A program made the translations under genes and the position numbers. This document shows positions 16,967 through 25,793 of a stretch of 64,000 bases of DNA, in pieces (within the stretch, counting starts at the first letter, position 1; the number at the start of each line of letters is the position of its first letter). Below the pieces are notes generated by a model. That model was given only the letters and a program-made list of their open reading frames with translations, was not told where the DNA came from and did not search any database. Source of the stretch: Paenibacillus riograndensis SBR5 (lineage in GTDB: Bacteria; Bacillota; Bacilli; Paenibacillales; Paenibacillaceae); NCBI RefSeq assembly GCF_000981585.1, contig NZ_LN831776.1, positions 6,949,216 through 7,013,215 on the forward strand, written 5' to 3'.

Positions 16967-18307
16967 TTACTTGAACAAGCCGGAATTCCCCTCTTTGATT
17001 GCTGCATCTATTTTGGGCTTCAAATCATTTAATACATCAGCTGCGGATTTCTTGCCTTCCCACATCGGAGCCAGCCCTTGAGCGAGCAGATCGTACCATT
17101 TGGCGTTAGGCAAGGCAGTCCATGGTCCTGAGACTTCTTTTTCCACCGCCTGGATGAACACCTCGGCATGCTCCGGCTTCTGACCCGGCTGCAGGAAGAC
17201 ATCCGTAGACGCCATGGATTTGAAGCTTGGGATGGAGAAGCCCATAAGGGATTGTTCCCTCTGCCCTTCCGGTCCGCCAAGATACTCCACTAATTTGTAA
17301 GCCGCTTCCACATGCTTCGTCTTGCTGTAGATAGCCAGTCCTACCGAACCGCTGATCCCGCCCCAGCCCTTGCCTGACAGCGGCGCTACATCCCAATCAA
17401 AGTTCAGCTTGCGGAATTCCGGTACCATCCAGCGGCCGCTTACCATCATCGCCAGCTTGCCTGTCTTGAACATTTCACTGTCGTTCAGATCTTTGAGCGC
17501 AGAAGAACTTGGAACGACTCCATGTTTGTTGGTAAGATCCGCTGCAAACTGCAGGGCATCGATGGTCTCCTGGCTGTTGCCGACGAATTCCTGTTTGTTG
17601 TCACTGAGGAAGCTGCCGCCGTGTGCCAGCACGAAGTCCTCCCACCAGACCGGTCCCATACCATATTGTGTTGTCTTGCCATTCTTGCTGACCGTCAGCT
17701 TCTTAGCCGTATCCAGCAGTTGCTCCATGGACATTGGCGTATCTGCGGACAGGAACGGAACATTCATTTTGGTGAAAATATCCTTGTTGTAGTACAGCAC
17801 ATGAGGACCAATATCCTTAGGCAGCGCATACAGCTCACCTTGACCATTAGCCGAGCCATCATAGCGGTAACGTTCAAGACCCGACGCCCACATGTCGGCG
17901 GTATCAATGCTGCTGTTCTTCAACAAATCCTCGATAGGCAGCAGCAGATCCTGGCTCACCCAGCGGCCAAAGTCGCCGTCCGGCACATACAGTACATCGG
18001 GGGCATTTCCTCCGGCTAGAATCGTATTCATCTTGCCTACGTAATCCCCTGAGGGAATGTGCAGATAATCAACTTTAATTGCGGGGTTCGCCTTCTCGAA
18101 GGCTTGAATCAGATTTGTAAATACCTCCTTCTCCGACGGATCGCCCCATCCGGCGAACTGAATCGTAACCTGTCCCTCGGCATTTGGGATATTTCCGGCT
18201 TCCGGCTCCTTCTTGCTGTTTCCACAACCGGCCAAGCCGCCGGTAAGCAGTGCCAAGGATAGGGACAAGAGCAGATACTTGCCGGAATTGCTTTTCGATA
18301 CATTCAT
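16967..18307 (-). CDS. Sugar-binding lipoprotein of an ABC transporter
   Basis: A 446-residue protein beginning MNVSKSNSGKYLLLSLSL with lipobox LAGC, so it is anchored to the outer face of the membrane. The body is typical of extracellular solute-binding family 1 (ANPAIKVDYLHIPSGDY, GNAPDVLYVPDGDF, ALPKDIGPHVLYYNKDIF). The ATG at 18307 is preferred: longer in-frame starts would put a non-signal stretch in front of the lipoprotein signal. It is the first structural gene of the arabinan operon. A terminator and an inverted repeat lie upstream, so it has its own promoter separate from the AraC gene. Confidence 0.92.
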   Translation of the reverse strand: MNVSKSNSGKYLLLSLSLALLTGGLAGCGNSKKEPEAGNIPNAEGQVTIQFAGWGDPSEKEVFTNLIQAFEKANPAIKVDYLHIPSGDYVGKMNTILAGGNAPDVLYVPDGDFGRWVSQDLLLPIEDLLKNSSIDTADMWASGLERYRYDGSANGQGELYALPKDIGPHVLYYNKDIFTKMNVPFLSADTPMSMEQLLDTAKKLTVSKNGKTTQYGMGPVWWEDFVLAHGGSFLSDNKQEFVGNSQETIDALQFAADLTNKHGVVPSSSALKDLNDSEMFKTGKLAMMVSGRWMVPEFRKLNFDWDVAPLSGKGWGGISGSVGLAIYSKTKHVEAAYKLVEYLGGPEGQREQSLMGFSIPSFKSMASTDVFLQPGQKPEHAEVFIQAVEKEVSGPWTALPNAKWYDLLAQGLAPMWEGKKSAADVLNDLKPKIDAAIKEGNSGLFK

Positions 18308-18386
18308 TTTTATTCGACACCCCTTAACTATAAATTTATTCCCTGCTCCTAAATTATTAGGGGAAATGCTATCCGGAACAATCATG

Positions 18387-18434
18387 AAAACGCTTTAGTT
18401 ACTGATCAAAAAAATCTTAACTAAAAGCGTTTTC
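18387..18434. promoter_or_regulatory. Inverted repeat upstream of the arabinan ABC operon
   Basis: AAAACGCTTTAGTTA and TAACTAAAAGCGTTTT are almost exact inverted copies (one extra A) separated by 16 bp. They lie 80-130 bp before the binding-protein start. Each arm also resembles half of a cre/LacI-type site (AAACGCTTT, AAAGCGTTTT). Operator for the adjacent AraC protein or CcpA is inference. Confidence 0.5.
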
Positions 18435-18444
18435 GACGGTCAAA

Positions 18445-18472
18445 AAAATAACCACCCTTAGGGATGGTTATT
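18445..18472 (-). terminator. Terminator overlapping the AraC stop codon
   Basis: On the minus strand AATAACCATCCC-TAA-GGGTGGTTATT forms a stem whose loop is the TAA stop of the AraC gene, followed by a run of seven T. Coding sequence and terminator therefore share bases. Confidence 0.85.
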
Positions 18473-19321
18473 GGTCAATGTCTGTTCACCGACTTTTTTG
18501 CGCCATTCCAGTGGCGTGGCTCCCGCAGCTTTGACAAAAAAATGATAAAATCGGCTGGAGGATGTAAACCCGACCTCGTGAGAAATGATCTCAACCGCCT
18601 TATCGGTCTGCTGCAGTAAGCGCTTCGCTTCACGCAGGCGAAGATTGATAATGTACTGTTTTGGCGAAACGCCTATCAGCTCTGTAAATTTTTTGCGCAG
18701 ATTGCTTTCGGACAGAAAATACCTTGAAGCCAGCTCGCTAACCGTAATCTGGGTATGATAGCCGGCATGGATCTCCTTCAATACCTCCTGGATGGTGAAC
18801 TGGTCATTTAAGACATGGGGCAATAGCATGGTTACCCTGTTCCGCTGGAACAGCAGCAGGATCGTCTCCAAGGCTACCCGCATCAAGACATAAGAATCTG
18901 CATTATAACTCTCTAATTTCCATTCCTTCTCCAGCTGAATGAGGCTGATCTCCGCCCAGCGCATATCCTCTTCACTGAGATAAGCACTGCGAATCCGGTC
19001 CTGCTCCCGCTCTGCGTTATGAAAGAGGTACTGGCAGTATGCCGGCAGCTTGTCATGATAGAAATGTACAGAGATCCCCTGCCAGGGCTCGGTACAGACA
19101 AAGCCGTGGTGAAGCCGGGACGGTATCAGAATAAGATCCCCTTTGGACACCTTGATATTCTGTTCCGCCGAACTGTAATACCCTTCACCTTCCAAAATAA
19201 GAGTCAGTTCATCGTATTCGTGGGAATGCGACATAAAAAGGCCTTCACCCTTCTCGGCCTGGAAGGTATGGGGCATAAACCGCTCCATGCTGATCACGAA
19301 GTTTTTAGTATCATTTTGCAT
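18458..19321 (-). CDS. AraC family transcriptional regulator (arabinan locus)
   Basis: A 287-residue protein with an N-terminal cupin (MSHSHEYDELTLILEGEG, KGDLILIPSRLHHGF) and a C-terminal AraC double HTH (TVSELASRYFLSESNLRKKF, EIISHEVGFTSSSRFYHFF). AAGGGGAG lies 6 bp before the ATG. It is transcribed in the same direction as the transporter operon but has its own terminator, so it likely reads out a sugar signal and activates the next promoter through the inverted repeat at 18387-18434 (inference). Confidence 0.88.
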   Translation of the reverse strand: MQNDTKNFVISMERFMPHTFQAEKGEGLFMSHSHEYDELTLILEGEGYYSSAEQNIKVSKGDLILIPSRLHHGFVCTEPWQGISVHFYHDKLPAYCQYLFHNAEREQDRIRSAYLSEEDMRWAEISLIQLEKEWKLESYNADSYVLMRVALETILLLFQRNRVTMLLPHVLNDQFTIQEVLKEIHAGYHTQITVSELASRYFLSESNLRKKFTELIGVSPKQYIINLRLREAKRLLQQTDKAVEIISHEVGFTSSSRFYHFFVKAAGATPLEWRKKVGEQTLTNNHP

Positions 19322-19490
19322 TGTATACTCCCCTTTTTGGATGTACCTGTGAAAACTCGCCTCACTATGTTCAATGCATAAGTATATTTTAGCACGAACA
19401 TAGTTTTGTGAGAGAGGGGAGTGTGACTAAGTTCTCTAACGGTCCAGGTGCTGCATTGCTGCAGTGTTTACTCTAATCGGAACCACAGCA

Positions 19491-19537
19491 AAACAGCCGC
19501 AGGACACCGGCATGACCACGGTACTCAGCGGCTGTTT
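19491..19537. terminator. Probable terminator
   Basis: AAACAGCCGC and GCGGCTGTTT form a perfect 10-bp stem around a 27-base interior; T-rich sequence follows on the minus strand. It lies 55 bp after the stop of the truncated minus-strand gene at 19592. The rest of the 19322-19591 gap holds the AraC promoter area and nothing else that I recognise. Confidence 0.6.
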
Positions 19538-19591
19538 CATTGTTGTCTACCTTCTTCCGGAATCTTGCTTATTTGTTCACGGGTTACGGAT

Positions 19592-19861
19592 TCATAAAGA
19601 CACTGCTGCCCAATAGTGGCCCTGTTTGTCATACATAATGATCGCTTCGGTCAGAGTAAACAGTCCGCGCACACCGCCTGAGATTACTCTTGCCCCCAGA
19701 CCCTCCAGATCCTTCGGCTCATCCAGCAGCTGCATACTATACAGGAACGGATCGTAATCCTCCCCTACACTGTAGGCCATAATCACCTTATGGTTGTCCG
19801 GTAACCTGGTTTGGGTAATGACAACTAAAGAACAGGAGATGATTAAGTATGCGGGACGGAT
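19592..19861 (-). pseudogene. C-terminal fragment of an unidentified protein, cut by TnpB element B
   Basis: An open minus-strand frame starts right at the right end of the TnpB element (a TAG at 19862-19864 belongs to it) and ends at 19592. It reads LIISCSLVVITQTRLPDN, then VIMAYSVGEDYDPF..LLDEPKDLEGLG and TEAIIMYDKQGHYWAAVSL. A GTG at 19786 could start a 64-residue product, but no ribosome site precedes it. The even composition and the truncation point suggest a once-longer coding gene. Family not recognised. Confidence 0.5.
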
Positions 19862-19934
19862 CTATGAATACTCCCGCCACTTACCGATGCTACCGCTTCG
19901 GCTGAAGTGGGGGTTTCTGATGTCTCAACCTGAA
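19862..19934 (-). ncRNA. Predicted omegaRNA 3' hairpin of TnpB B
   Basis: After the tnpB stop the minus strand has CCTGAAATAATTCAGG, then CCCCCACTTCAGCCGAAG ... AAGTGGCGGG and GTATTCAT. The terminal GGGAGTATTCA is shared with element C. A guide would begin near 19862 (AGATCCGTCCCGC). The role is inferred from the family. Confidence 0.45.
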
Positions 19935-21404
19935 TTATTTCAGGATACTTAACACCAGGGGAGTTGACACGTTGACGGACTGGTTACCGTCCAACTCCTC
20001 TATCCCATCCGTACTCTTGGCAACTACGTTTGGGAATACTTTGCGCATAATGTTGGCAGCGCCGTTTACATCGGCATGGATGAACCCTTTATTACTTCGA
20101 TACAGCCCGCGATGAATTCGCTTGCCGGAAAACGTCCATGTCCCCTCTTCGCCATAACGCGGCAAGGGATCGTGATCCAGAAAGCTGGCTTTCGACGTGT
20201 ATGCTTCTTCCGTCAGTATGACCGCTATTCCCTGTTCAGCCGCCTTATACTGGATCATGCGGATCAGCATCTGGTGTGGGATGTGGCAGAACGACTGATT
20301 GTTTCGCCGTCCGATCGCCGATGATTGCTTCCATCTATCGTTATGTCCGATGACGATCGTGCCGATGCGTTTTTCCACGGCCAACCTAACCAGGCGATGA
20401 CTGGCTTTGTGAAACAAGTCTTTGATCCGGAGGTAGCGTTTCCGATGCAGACGTTCCATCCGTTTGGAGGTGTGTAACCCTTCTCTCGGTTCCTTGCCTT
20501 GACGAAGAATTCCGGTATAGTGCGCTTTCATCTTGTTGTAATACTGGTTGATCGCTTTGACGATCTTGCCCTTCACGATCATCGGCTTCGAACCCGTTGT
20601 CGTGACGATGGTTGCAAGATTGTCTACACCCAAATCAATGGCCATAAGGTAATCAGAACGATTCACGTCCATAAGTAAATCAGAAGGTTTGACGTCTAGC
20701 ACGTTTTCTTGCGCGGCTTCCTTCTCTTCCATTGGACAAGCGAAGATCAATTCGACGACATAGTGTCCATGGCTGGGCACTACACGTACCTGTTTCAGTT
20801 GTCCGTGGGCACGGCCCAGCTTGCCGATGTTAAGCTGTCGCCTGGTCTTGGGAAGCTTAAGAAACTTCCGTTCTTTGATCACGCAATCCTGATTGGAGAA
20901 CACCACTTCTTTCACCGGACTGCGAGCGTAACCCGGTATATTCGGTTTGCCGGTGTACTTCTCCGGATGTTTACGATAATCCTTCATGCTCGCGAAGAAG
21001 CCGGTCCAGTTTTGAAACACCACCTTCATGATGCTTTGACTGCTCTGCGTAGGAAGTGCGCGATAATCGGGTTGATCCATCACTTTGAACAACGCGTCCA
21101 GAAAGGGGTAGGACACAAAGGGATTCTCCTGTGAAGGCAGCTCGAACAGGCGGGAACGATTTTGAAAGCTCCGTCTTTCATTCATTGCTTCGAGCCTTGT
21201 TTCCAGTGTGTTCATCACTTGTTGTTGCAATGGCTGAAGGGGCCCTTTTCGTCCAAAAGAAGTAAACACTTGCCGGATGTAAAAGTTGGTCGTATTGTAC
21301 AGATTTCTGGCGTTCTGACACGCTTCATTTAGGTACGTAAACAACCGATGGCCCGGTTTGATCCATACTTGATGGGTCCTGTACATCATCGTTGAATCCG
21401 ACAT
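19935..21404 (-). CDS. tnpB: TnpB-family protein of the long IS1341 subgroup, atypical active site
   Basis: A 489-residue protein from the ATG at 21404 (AAGGAGG 7-9 bp upstream). RuvC motif I is present (MAIDLGVDNLATI, Asp257) and motif III is HADVNGAANI (Asp445). The position that holds the catalytic Glu in standard TnpB reads TIVIGHNDRWKQ, with no Glu. The conserved ILTEEAYTSKASFLD stretch offers Glu399/400 instead. No four-cysteine zinc knuckle exists before motif III. This longer TnpB subgroup is common in firmicutes. Whether it cleaves DNA or has become a regulator cannot be told from the sequence. Confidence 0.85.
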   Translation of the reverse strand: MSDSTMMYRTHQVWIKPGHRLFTYLNEACQNARNLYNTTNFYIRQVFTSFGRKGPLQPLQQQVMNTLETRLEAMNERRSFQNRSRLFELPSQENPFVSYPFLDALFKVMDQPDYRALPTQSSQSIMKVVFQNWTGFFASMKDYRKHPEKYTGKPNIPGYARSPVKEVVFSNQDCVIKERKFLKLPKTRRQLNIGKLGRAHGQLKQVRVVPSHGHYVVELIFACPMEEKEAAQENVLDVKPSDLLMDVNRSDYLMAIDLGVDNLATIVTTTGSKPMIVKGKIVKAINQYYNKMKAHYTGILRQGKEPREGLHTSKRMERLHRKRYLRIKDLFHKASHRLVRLAVEKRIGTIVIGHNDRWKQSSAIGRRNNQSFCHIPHQMLIRMIQYKAAEQGIAVILTEEAYTSKASFLDHDPLPRYGEEGTWTFSGKRIHRGLYRSNKGFIHADVNGAANIMRKVFPNVVAKSTDGIEELDGNQSVNVSTPLVLSILK

Positions 21405-21556
21405 GACTTCACCTCCTTCCAATCACGGAATGCGAATGTATGTTCCGTTTTTATTATACCGCTAATAAAGATGGAAGGAAAGAACATCTTGCGGGCAAGT
21501 TCAGGAGGTCGCCGATTCACCTCACCGCTTGCAGAAGCGGGAGTCCTCTCGGCGAG

Positions 21557-22052
21557 TGCTGATAGAAGCTTTCACCTTCAAGGCCGACAAGCTGCTGCCG
21601 AATAACCCCGGGCTTCCGGCAGTTCTGTATAAACGCGCACTACAGGAGAATCCGGAAAGCGCAGAGCAGCTCTTCAATGATAACGGCTGGCGGAACAGCT
21701 GGGTGAACGGTGTATTCAGCTATCACCATTACCACAGCAATGCGCATGAGGTGCTCGGTGTGATGTCCGGCAGCGCCAGCCTGCAGCTAGGCGGGATGCC
21801 GGGCGCAGGGTTGAGGTCTCGGCCGGGGATGTCCTGGTGCTGCCTGCCGGTACGGCACATAAGCGGCTCACGTCCACGCAGGACTTCCGCATCACCGGCG
21901 CTTATCCCGGCGGAGCAGACTACAACACCCGCCGGGCCACACCGGAAGACTTCGCAGCGGCGCTCCCTGAAATCCGCGAGGTGCCGTTGCCGGATAGTGA
22001 TCCGGTCTACGGTGAGGCGGGTCCGTTGTTGAGCATGTGGGGTAGTTCCTGA
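21557..22052 (+). pseudogene. YjlB-like cupin protein, frameshifted
   Basis: Frame 1 reads MLIEAFTFKADKLLPNNPGL and YHHYHSNAHEVLGVMSGSA to GGMPGA. After a shift near 21805-21812, frame 2 continues VEVSAGDVLVLPAGTAHKRL, FRITGAYPGGADYN and LSMWGSS stop. Together they give one small cupin protein of the YjlB type (conserved HHYHS.AHEVLGV and metal His). The GTG at 21557 would be the start, but the TnpB left end directly precedes it and no ribosome site remains. It is therefore inactivated twice. Confidence 0.8.
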
Positions 22053-22068
22053 TCGTTAAGCGATTTTT

Positions 22069-22116
22069 GAATACAAAGAAGAGGACATCGATTAAAATGT
22101 GCTCTTCTTTGTATTC
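22069..22116. terminator. Bidirectional terminator
   Basis: GAATACAAAGAAGAG and CTCTTCTTTGTATTC form a perfect 15-bp stem around an 18-base loop. It lies between the convergent YjlB-like pseudogene (stop 22052) and the beta-lactamase-type pseudogene (stop 22183). Confidence 0.75.
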
Positions 22117-22182
22117 ATATCTGATGTCTCCGGTTAGCTAATGTTCTGGGACGGCTGCGAGACTTTGGGCATAGCAGCGATC

Positions 22183-24177
22183 TCAGTTACCTGTTTTGCC
22201 GGACTTCTCCATCAGTCCTGCCACGATCTGATCGATCGGATTCGTGAATAGAGCATACAGAATGGCAGCATTCTCTTTTTTGCTCAGGGCTTCTCTGGAC
22301 TTGAAGTCAACTGCCCCCTTGGCATCAGCCTTGATGTCCGGACCGTATAATCCCAGAGCCACGGCCATCTTCACTGCCGGAACTGCCCATTTATCCGTAC
22401 TATCGGCCAGCTTCACATCCTGGAACAGCTTATCTGGGTACTGTGCACTGAGCAGTCTCCACACCATGACCGCCGCCTCCTGGCGGGAAATGACCCGGTC
22501 AGGCTGGAAGTCTCCGCCCGCCGTTCCCTCAACCATTCCGAGTTCTACAGCCATTTGTATATAGCCGGCATCCGGATGTCCCTGCAGATCAGGGAACGCC
22601 AGCTTCACGGTCTTGCTCTCTTTGACACCGCTGCTCTCCATCATCAGCCGCACATACTCTGCACGTATAATTCCCGCCTCAGGCTGAAAGCTGAGCGCCG
22701 CATCATTCGGCAGATAGCCCAGCGATTGCAGCATCATAACCGGGGCAGCATAAGGATGGCTTGCAGTGACATCGGCATAACCGGCACCGTCCGGACCCTT
22801 CTTCTCATAGCTGTAAGGATTAAGGTACGGCTCTTTCAGATAAGCTCCTTGTCCGCCCGGCGTCAATTCAAAGCCGGTAAATTTCCTGGTAAGCTCATCA
22901 ATGAACAGATTATCGTCTACCTGGCGCAGCTGGCGGATGCCCAGCAAGGCATCGCTAATGGTAAGTGCACCCTCTTGTACAGCAACTGTAGAGACCAGGC
23001 TCTTGAGACGGAGATCTGCATAGTAGCCTGTGAACGCCTCCAGAGCTTCAGCGCTCAGCGGCTGGGAGGCGTCCAGCTTCGCCGGTGCGGCATATTGCGG
23101 GAAGAATGTCTGGATGAACGCCGGGTAGAACAGCTCCCGCAGTGCGCTCCGCTGATTATAGGCAATGAACACCCCGGTGTTCTGCTCCGGGATCAGGAAC
23201 ATATAAGTGCTGAAGCCGATTAAATCGCCTGCTTTGGTGATAATCCTGGAGCTGCTGCCCGCACCGGTAAGCTGAATAGGTGCTTCGAAGCCGTAGGTGG
23301 TATTCGGCAGCAAAGGGTGGATGGAGGAACGGTACTCCTCCATGGAATCTACTGTACGTTCAGACAGAATGCGGCTATTCCCCGCAACGCCCCCGTTCAG
23401 AAAAGCCGTCATGAACTTGCCGATGTCGTCGGCAGTAGACAGCATGCCTCCATGCGGCATAACAGTCGGAGTTACTGTATACAGATCAAGCGCCTTGCCG
23501 GTAGCACCATAAGCGGTAGCAAGATCTTCTTTCAGCTTGCCTTCCAGCAGGAAGCCGCTTGAATCCATATTCAGCGGGGCAAACACATGCTTCTCCATGT
23601 AATCCTCATAGGGCTCGCCGCTGGCCTTCTCTACCACCAGACCAAGCAGCAGTGAGGCGAAGTTGTCATACATGTAGGAAGTGCCCGGTCACGGGACAAC
23701 CGGCGGCATATTCCGCAGCACATAATCCTCAATTGATACTCCGGTATAGGTCTGGAAATCCGCTTTCAAATCGATTTTGCCTTGCTCTACCAGCTGCATG
23801 ACGGCAGCGGCAGTGAAGGTTTTGGATACCGAGGCCATGCGGAAGACCGTTTCATCCGGGTCAACCGCTGTTTTGGCAGCCTTGTCCGCGTAGCCGAAAC
23901 CTTCTTCAATCACCGTCTTGCCATCCTTAACCACAATGACAACCGCACCGGCAAGCTGCGCTTTCACCTCTTCCGAGCTAAAGAATTACTTGAGGAATGC
24001 TGCGGCATTCTCCGTCGTCAGCGGCTTGGCTTGTGCGGCAACAGCTGCCGGAGATGCAGATGCGGGAGGAACGGCAGACGCTTGTACCGCCGGGGACGCC
24101 AGAGTCAGAATCAGGGCAGCGGCAAGCACTGTCCTCGTCCAAAAGGCAGAACGGTTGTGCAACATTAACAACTTCAT
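22183..24177 (-). pseudogene. Secreted serine beta-lactamase/esterase-like protein with SLH domains, two in-frame stops
   Basis: One continuous 665-codon frame is broken only by TAA at 23986-23988 and TGA at 23689-23691. It has a signal peptide (MKLLMLHNRSAFWTRTVLAA, Ala-rich), then a class C beta-lactamase/PBP4*-like domain. That domain carries the SxxK serine in MASVSKTFT, YxN in TSYMYDNFAS and the HxG-like MPHGGML. It ends in SLH repeats (FPDLQGHPDAGYIQMAVELG, FQPDRVISRQEAAVMVW, and a third degenerate one) that attach proteins to the cell wall. The remaining frame is clean, so the mutations look recent. Fragments starting at ATG 23673 would lack the catalytic serine. Confidence 0.85.
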
Positions 24178-24556
24178 TCCACTCCATTTCCATTGAAATA
24201 ACAGGCATAGATGTTTCTACGGCATTTTATGGAAATGTGTTCATTTAATTCCGGAGCACTTCTTCCATTTTCTTCAGCTTTCTGTAAATAACCGACCGGT
24301 CCACACTTAATTTCTTGGCCGCTTCTGTACCGTTTCCATAACAATCCTTCAGCACTTTTTTAACGGCCTTCTGAGAGAAGTCCCCTTCCTCTGCAGGTAG
24401 GGGATGAAACTCGGTTAGGCGAAGCCTAAATGCATTTTCTATTGTGTGTGCCCTTGGGCGTCAAAATCATCCTATCTTTTTCCAATAAGAGGATAGATGT
24501 TGGATGTTTGTGTGATATAATAGGAACATATGATCCGATTAAGGTGGTGACCTTTC

Positions 24557-25645
24557 GTGCAAATCACTTATCAGTTTCGCCTCTATCCAACTCCCAAACA
24601 GGAGCAACTCATGATTCGAACGTTGAGGTTGTGCCAGAAGTTGTACAATCGGGCTAAGGAGCAACGAGATACCGCCTACACTCAGGAGGGTAAACCCGTC
24701 ACCTATGCCATGCAGCAGGACGAATTGCCCGCTTTCAAGAAGGAATTCCCCGAATATAAAGCCGTTCATTCGCAAGTGCTGCAGGATTGCCTGCGACGGC
24801 TGGATGATGCCTATCAGCGATTCTTTCGCGGGGAGGCGGGGTTTCCCCATTACAAGTCGGCCGACCGATATCTCTCTTTTACATACCCCCAGCCTGGTGC
24901 GGTAGCCAAGACATTGGCCCACGAGGGATCCGTCTATTTGTCCAAAATCGGCTGGGTCCGCATGCATGCACACCGTCCATTCGACCGGGCAAACGTGACC
25001 CAAATCAATGTAAAACGATATGCAGACGGGTGGATGGCAAATATAGGCGTGAAGCTGGCGGCCGTGGAAGCAGGCCAGTCGGTGGATGCGGCCGTGGGCA
25101 TCGACGTAGGGCTGCGCATGTTTGCGGCGCTGTCTGACGAGACGAAAGTGGACAACCCGCGGCATCTGCGAAGAGCGGAGAAGCGGCTCAGACGCGCCCA
25201 GCGGCGGCTATCCCGCAAACAACGCGGTTCCTGCAATCGGCAGAAAGCCAAACGGAAGGTCGCGAAAATCCACCAGAAAGTCGCGCGGCAGCGCAACGAT
25301 TTTTTGCATAAACAATCGTACCGCATCGTCATGAAGCATGATCTGATCGCGGTGGAGCAATTGAAAGTGAAAAACATGCTCCGAAATCGCCGGCTGTCCA
25401 AAAGCATCGCGGATGCCGGATGGCGAAAGTTCATGACGTATCTGTCGTATAAAGCGGAAAGACAGGGGAAGCGATTCGTACAAGTGCCTGCCCACGGCAC
25501 ATCGCAGACCTGTATATGCGGCGCGGATGTGCCGAAAACGTTGGCTATTCGGCTTCATGAATGCAAAAGATGCGGATGGGTGCAGGACCGAGACATCGTA
25601 TCCGCTAAGGTCATTTTGCAGCGGGCTTTGAAAATTAGTGCATGA
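24557..25645 (+). CDS. tnpB: TnpB (IS605 OrfB family), element C, with altered zinc knuckle
   Basis: A 362-residue protein. RuvC residues are Asp183 (VGIDVGLRMFA), Glu267 (LIAVEQLKVKN) and the DRD at 344-346. Two differences from the usual pattern are visible. The first zinc-binding pair is Cys-x-Cys (TCICG, 319/321) instead of Cys-x-x-Cys. Motif III reads DRDIVSAKVIL where most members have DRDxNAAxNIL. The second pair CKRC is intact. The start codon is not ATG but is in the right place for the family N-terminus QITYQFRLYPTPKQ; AAGGTGGTGA precedes it. Activity could be reduced. Confidence 0.88.
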   Translation: MQITYQFRLYPTPKQEQLMIRTLRLCQKLYNRAKEQRDTAYTQEGKPVTYAMQQDELPAFKKEFPEYKAVHSQVLQDCLRRLDDAYQRFFRGEAGFPHYKSADRYLSFTYPQPGAVAKTLAHEGSVYLSKIGWVRMHAHRPFDRANVTQINVKRYADGWMANIGVKLAAVEAGQSVDAAVGIDVGLRMFAALSDETKVDNPRHLRRAEKRLRRAQRRLSRKQRGSCNRQKAKRKVAKIHQKVARQRNDFLHKQSYRIVMKHDLIAVEQLKVKNMLRNRRLSKSIADAGWRKFMTYLSYKAERQGKRFVQVPAHGTSQTCICGADVPKTLAIRLHECKRCGWVQDRDIVSAKVILQRALKISA

Positions 25646-25793
25646 TGGATCGATCGCCGTAGGGAGGGTTTGCCCCGAACGGGATGCATACTGCATCGAA
25701 CGCTTGTGGAGATCATGTAAGACCTTTCTACAAAAAGGCAGCGATCGTCGAAACAAGAAGCCCCCGCCTCTATAGGCGGTGGGAGTATTCACT
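25646..25793 (+). ncRNA. Predicted omegaRNA of TnpB C
   Basis: The 148 bp between the tnpB stop and the element end contain GGGTTTGCCCCGAACGGGAT-type pairing and end with CCCGCCTC-TATAGGCGGTGGG and AGTATTCACT. A guide would begin at about 25794 (ATAACGTCCCTCTGC), inside the sigma54 gene. Structure seen; RNA role inferred. Confidence 0.5.

Larger units (their letters stand above)
19862..21556 (-). mobile_element. TnpB-only IS605/IS1341-type element B
   Basis: The element carries one long tnpB gene. The left end is marked by a palindrome TCGCCGA ... TCGGCGA enclosing CCCGCTTCTGCAAGCGG (21510-21556). The right end is a CCACTT ... AAGTGG hairpin followed by GGGAGTATTCAT near 19862-19905. No TnpA is present. 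The left end abuts the first codon of a YjlB-like gene and removed its ribosome site; the right end truncates another gene. Boundaries are estimates. Confidence 0.6.
24440..25793 (+). mobile_element. TnpB-only IS605/IS1341-type element C
   Basis: A single tnpB gene sits inside a sigma54 activator gene. The left end begins after GCATTTTC (24439), and the right end is the hairpin CCGCCTC-TATAGGCGG followed by GGGAGTATTCACT (ending 25793). With these ends, removal of the element restores the host reading frame. No TnpA is present and no target duplication is seen, as expected for this family. Confidence 0.7.

Noticed and set aside
18387..18434. Two classical cre sites upstream of the arabinan operon
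   Set aside because: Each arm has mismatches at essential consensus positions (final C and A), so I describe it as an inverted repeat of unknown binder instead.
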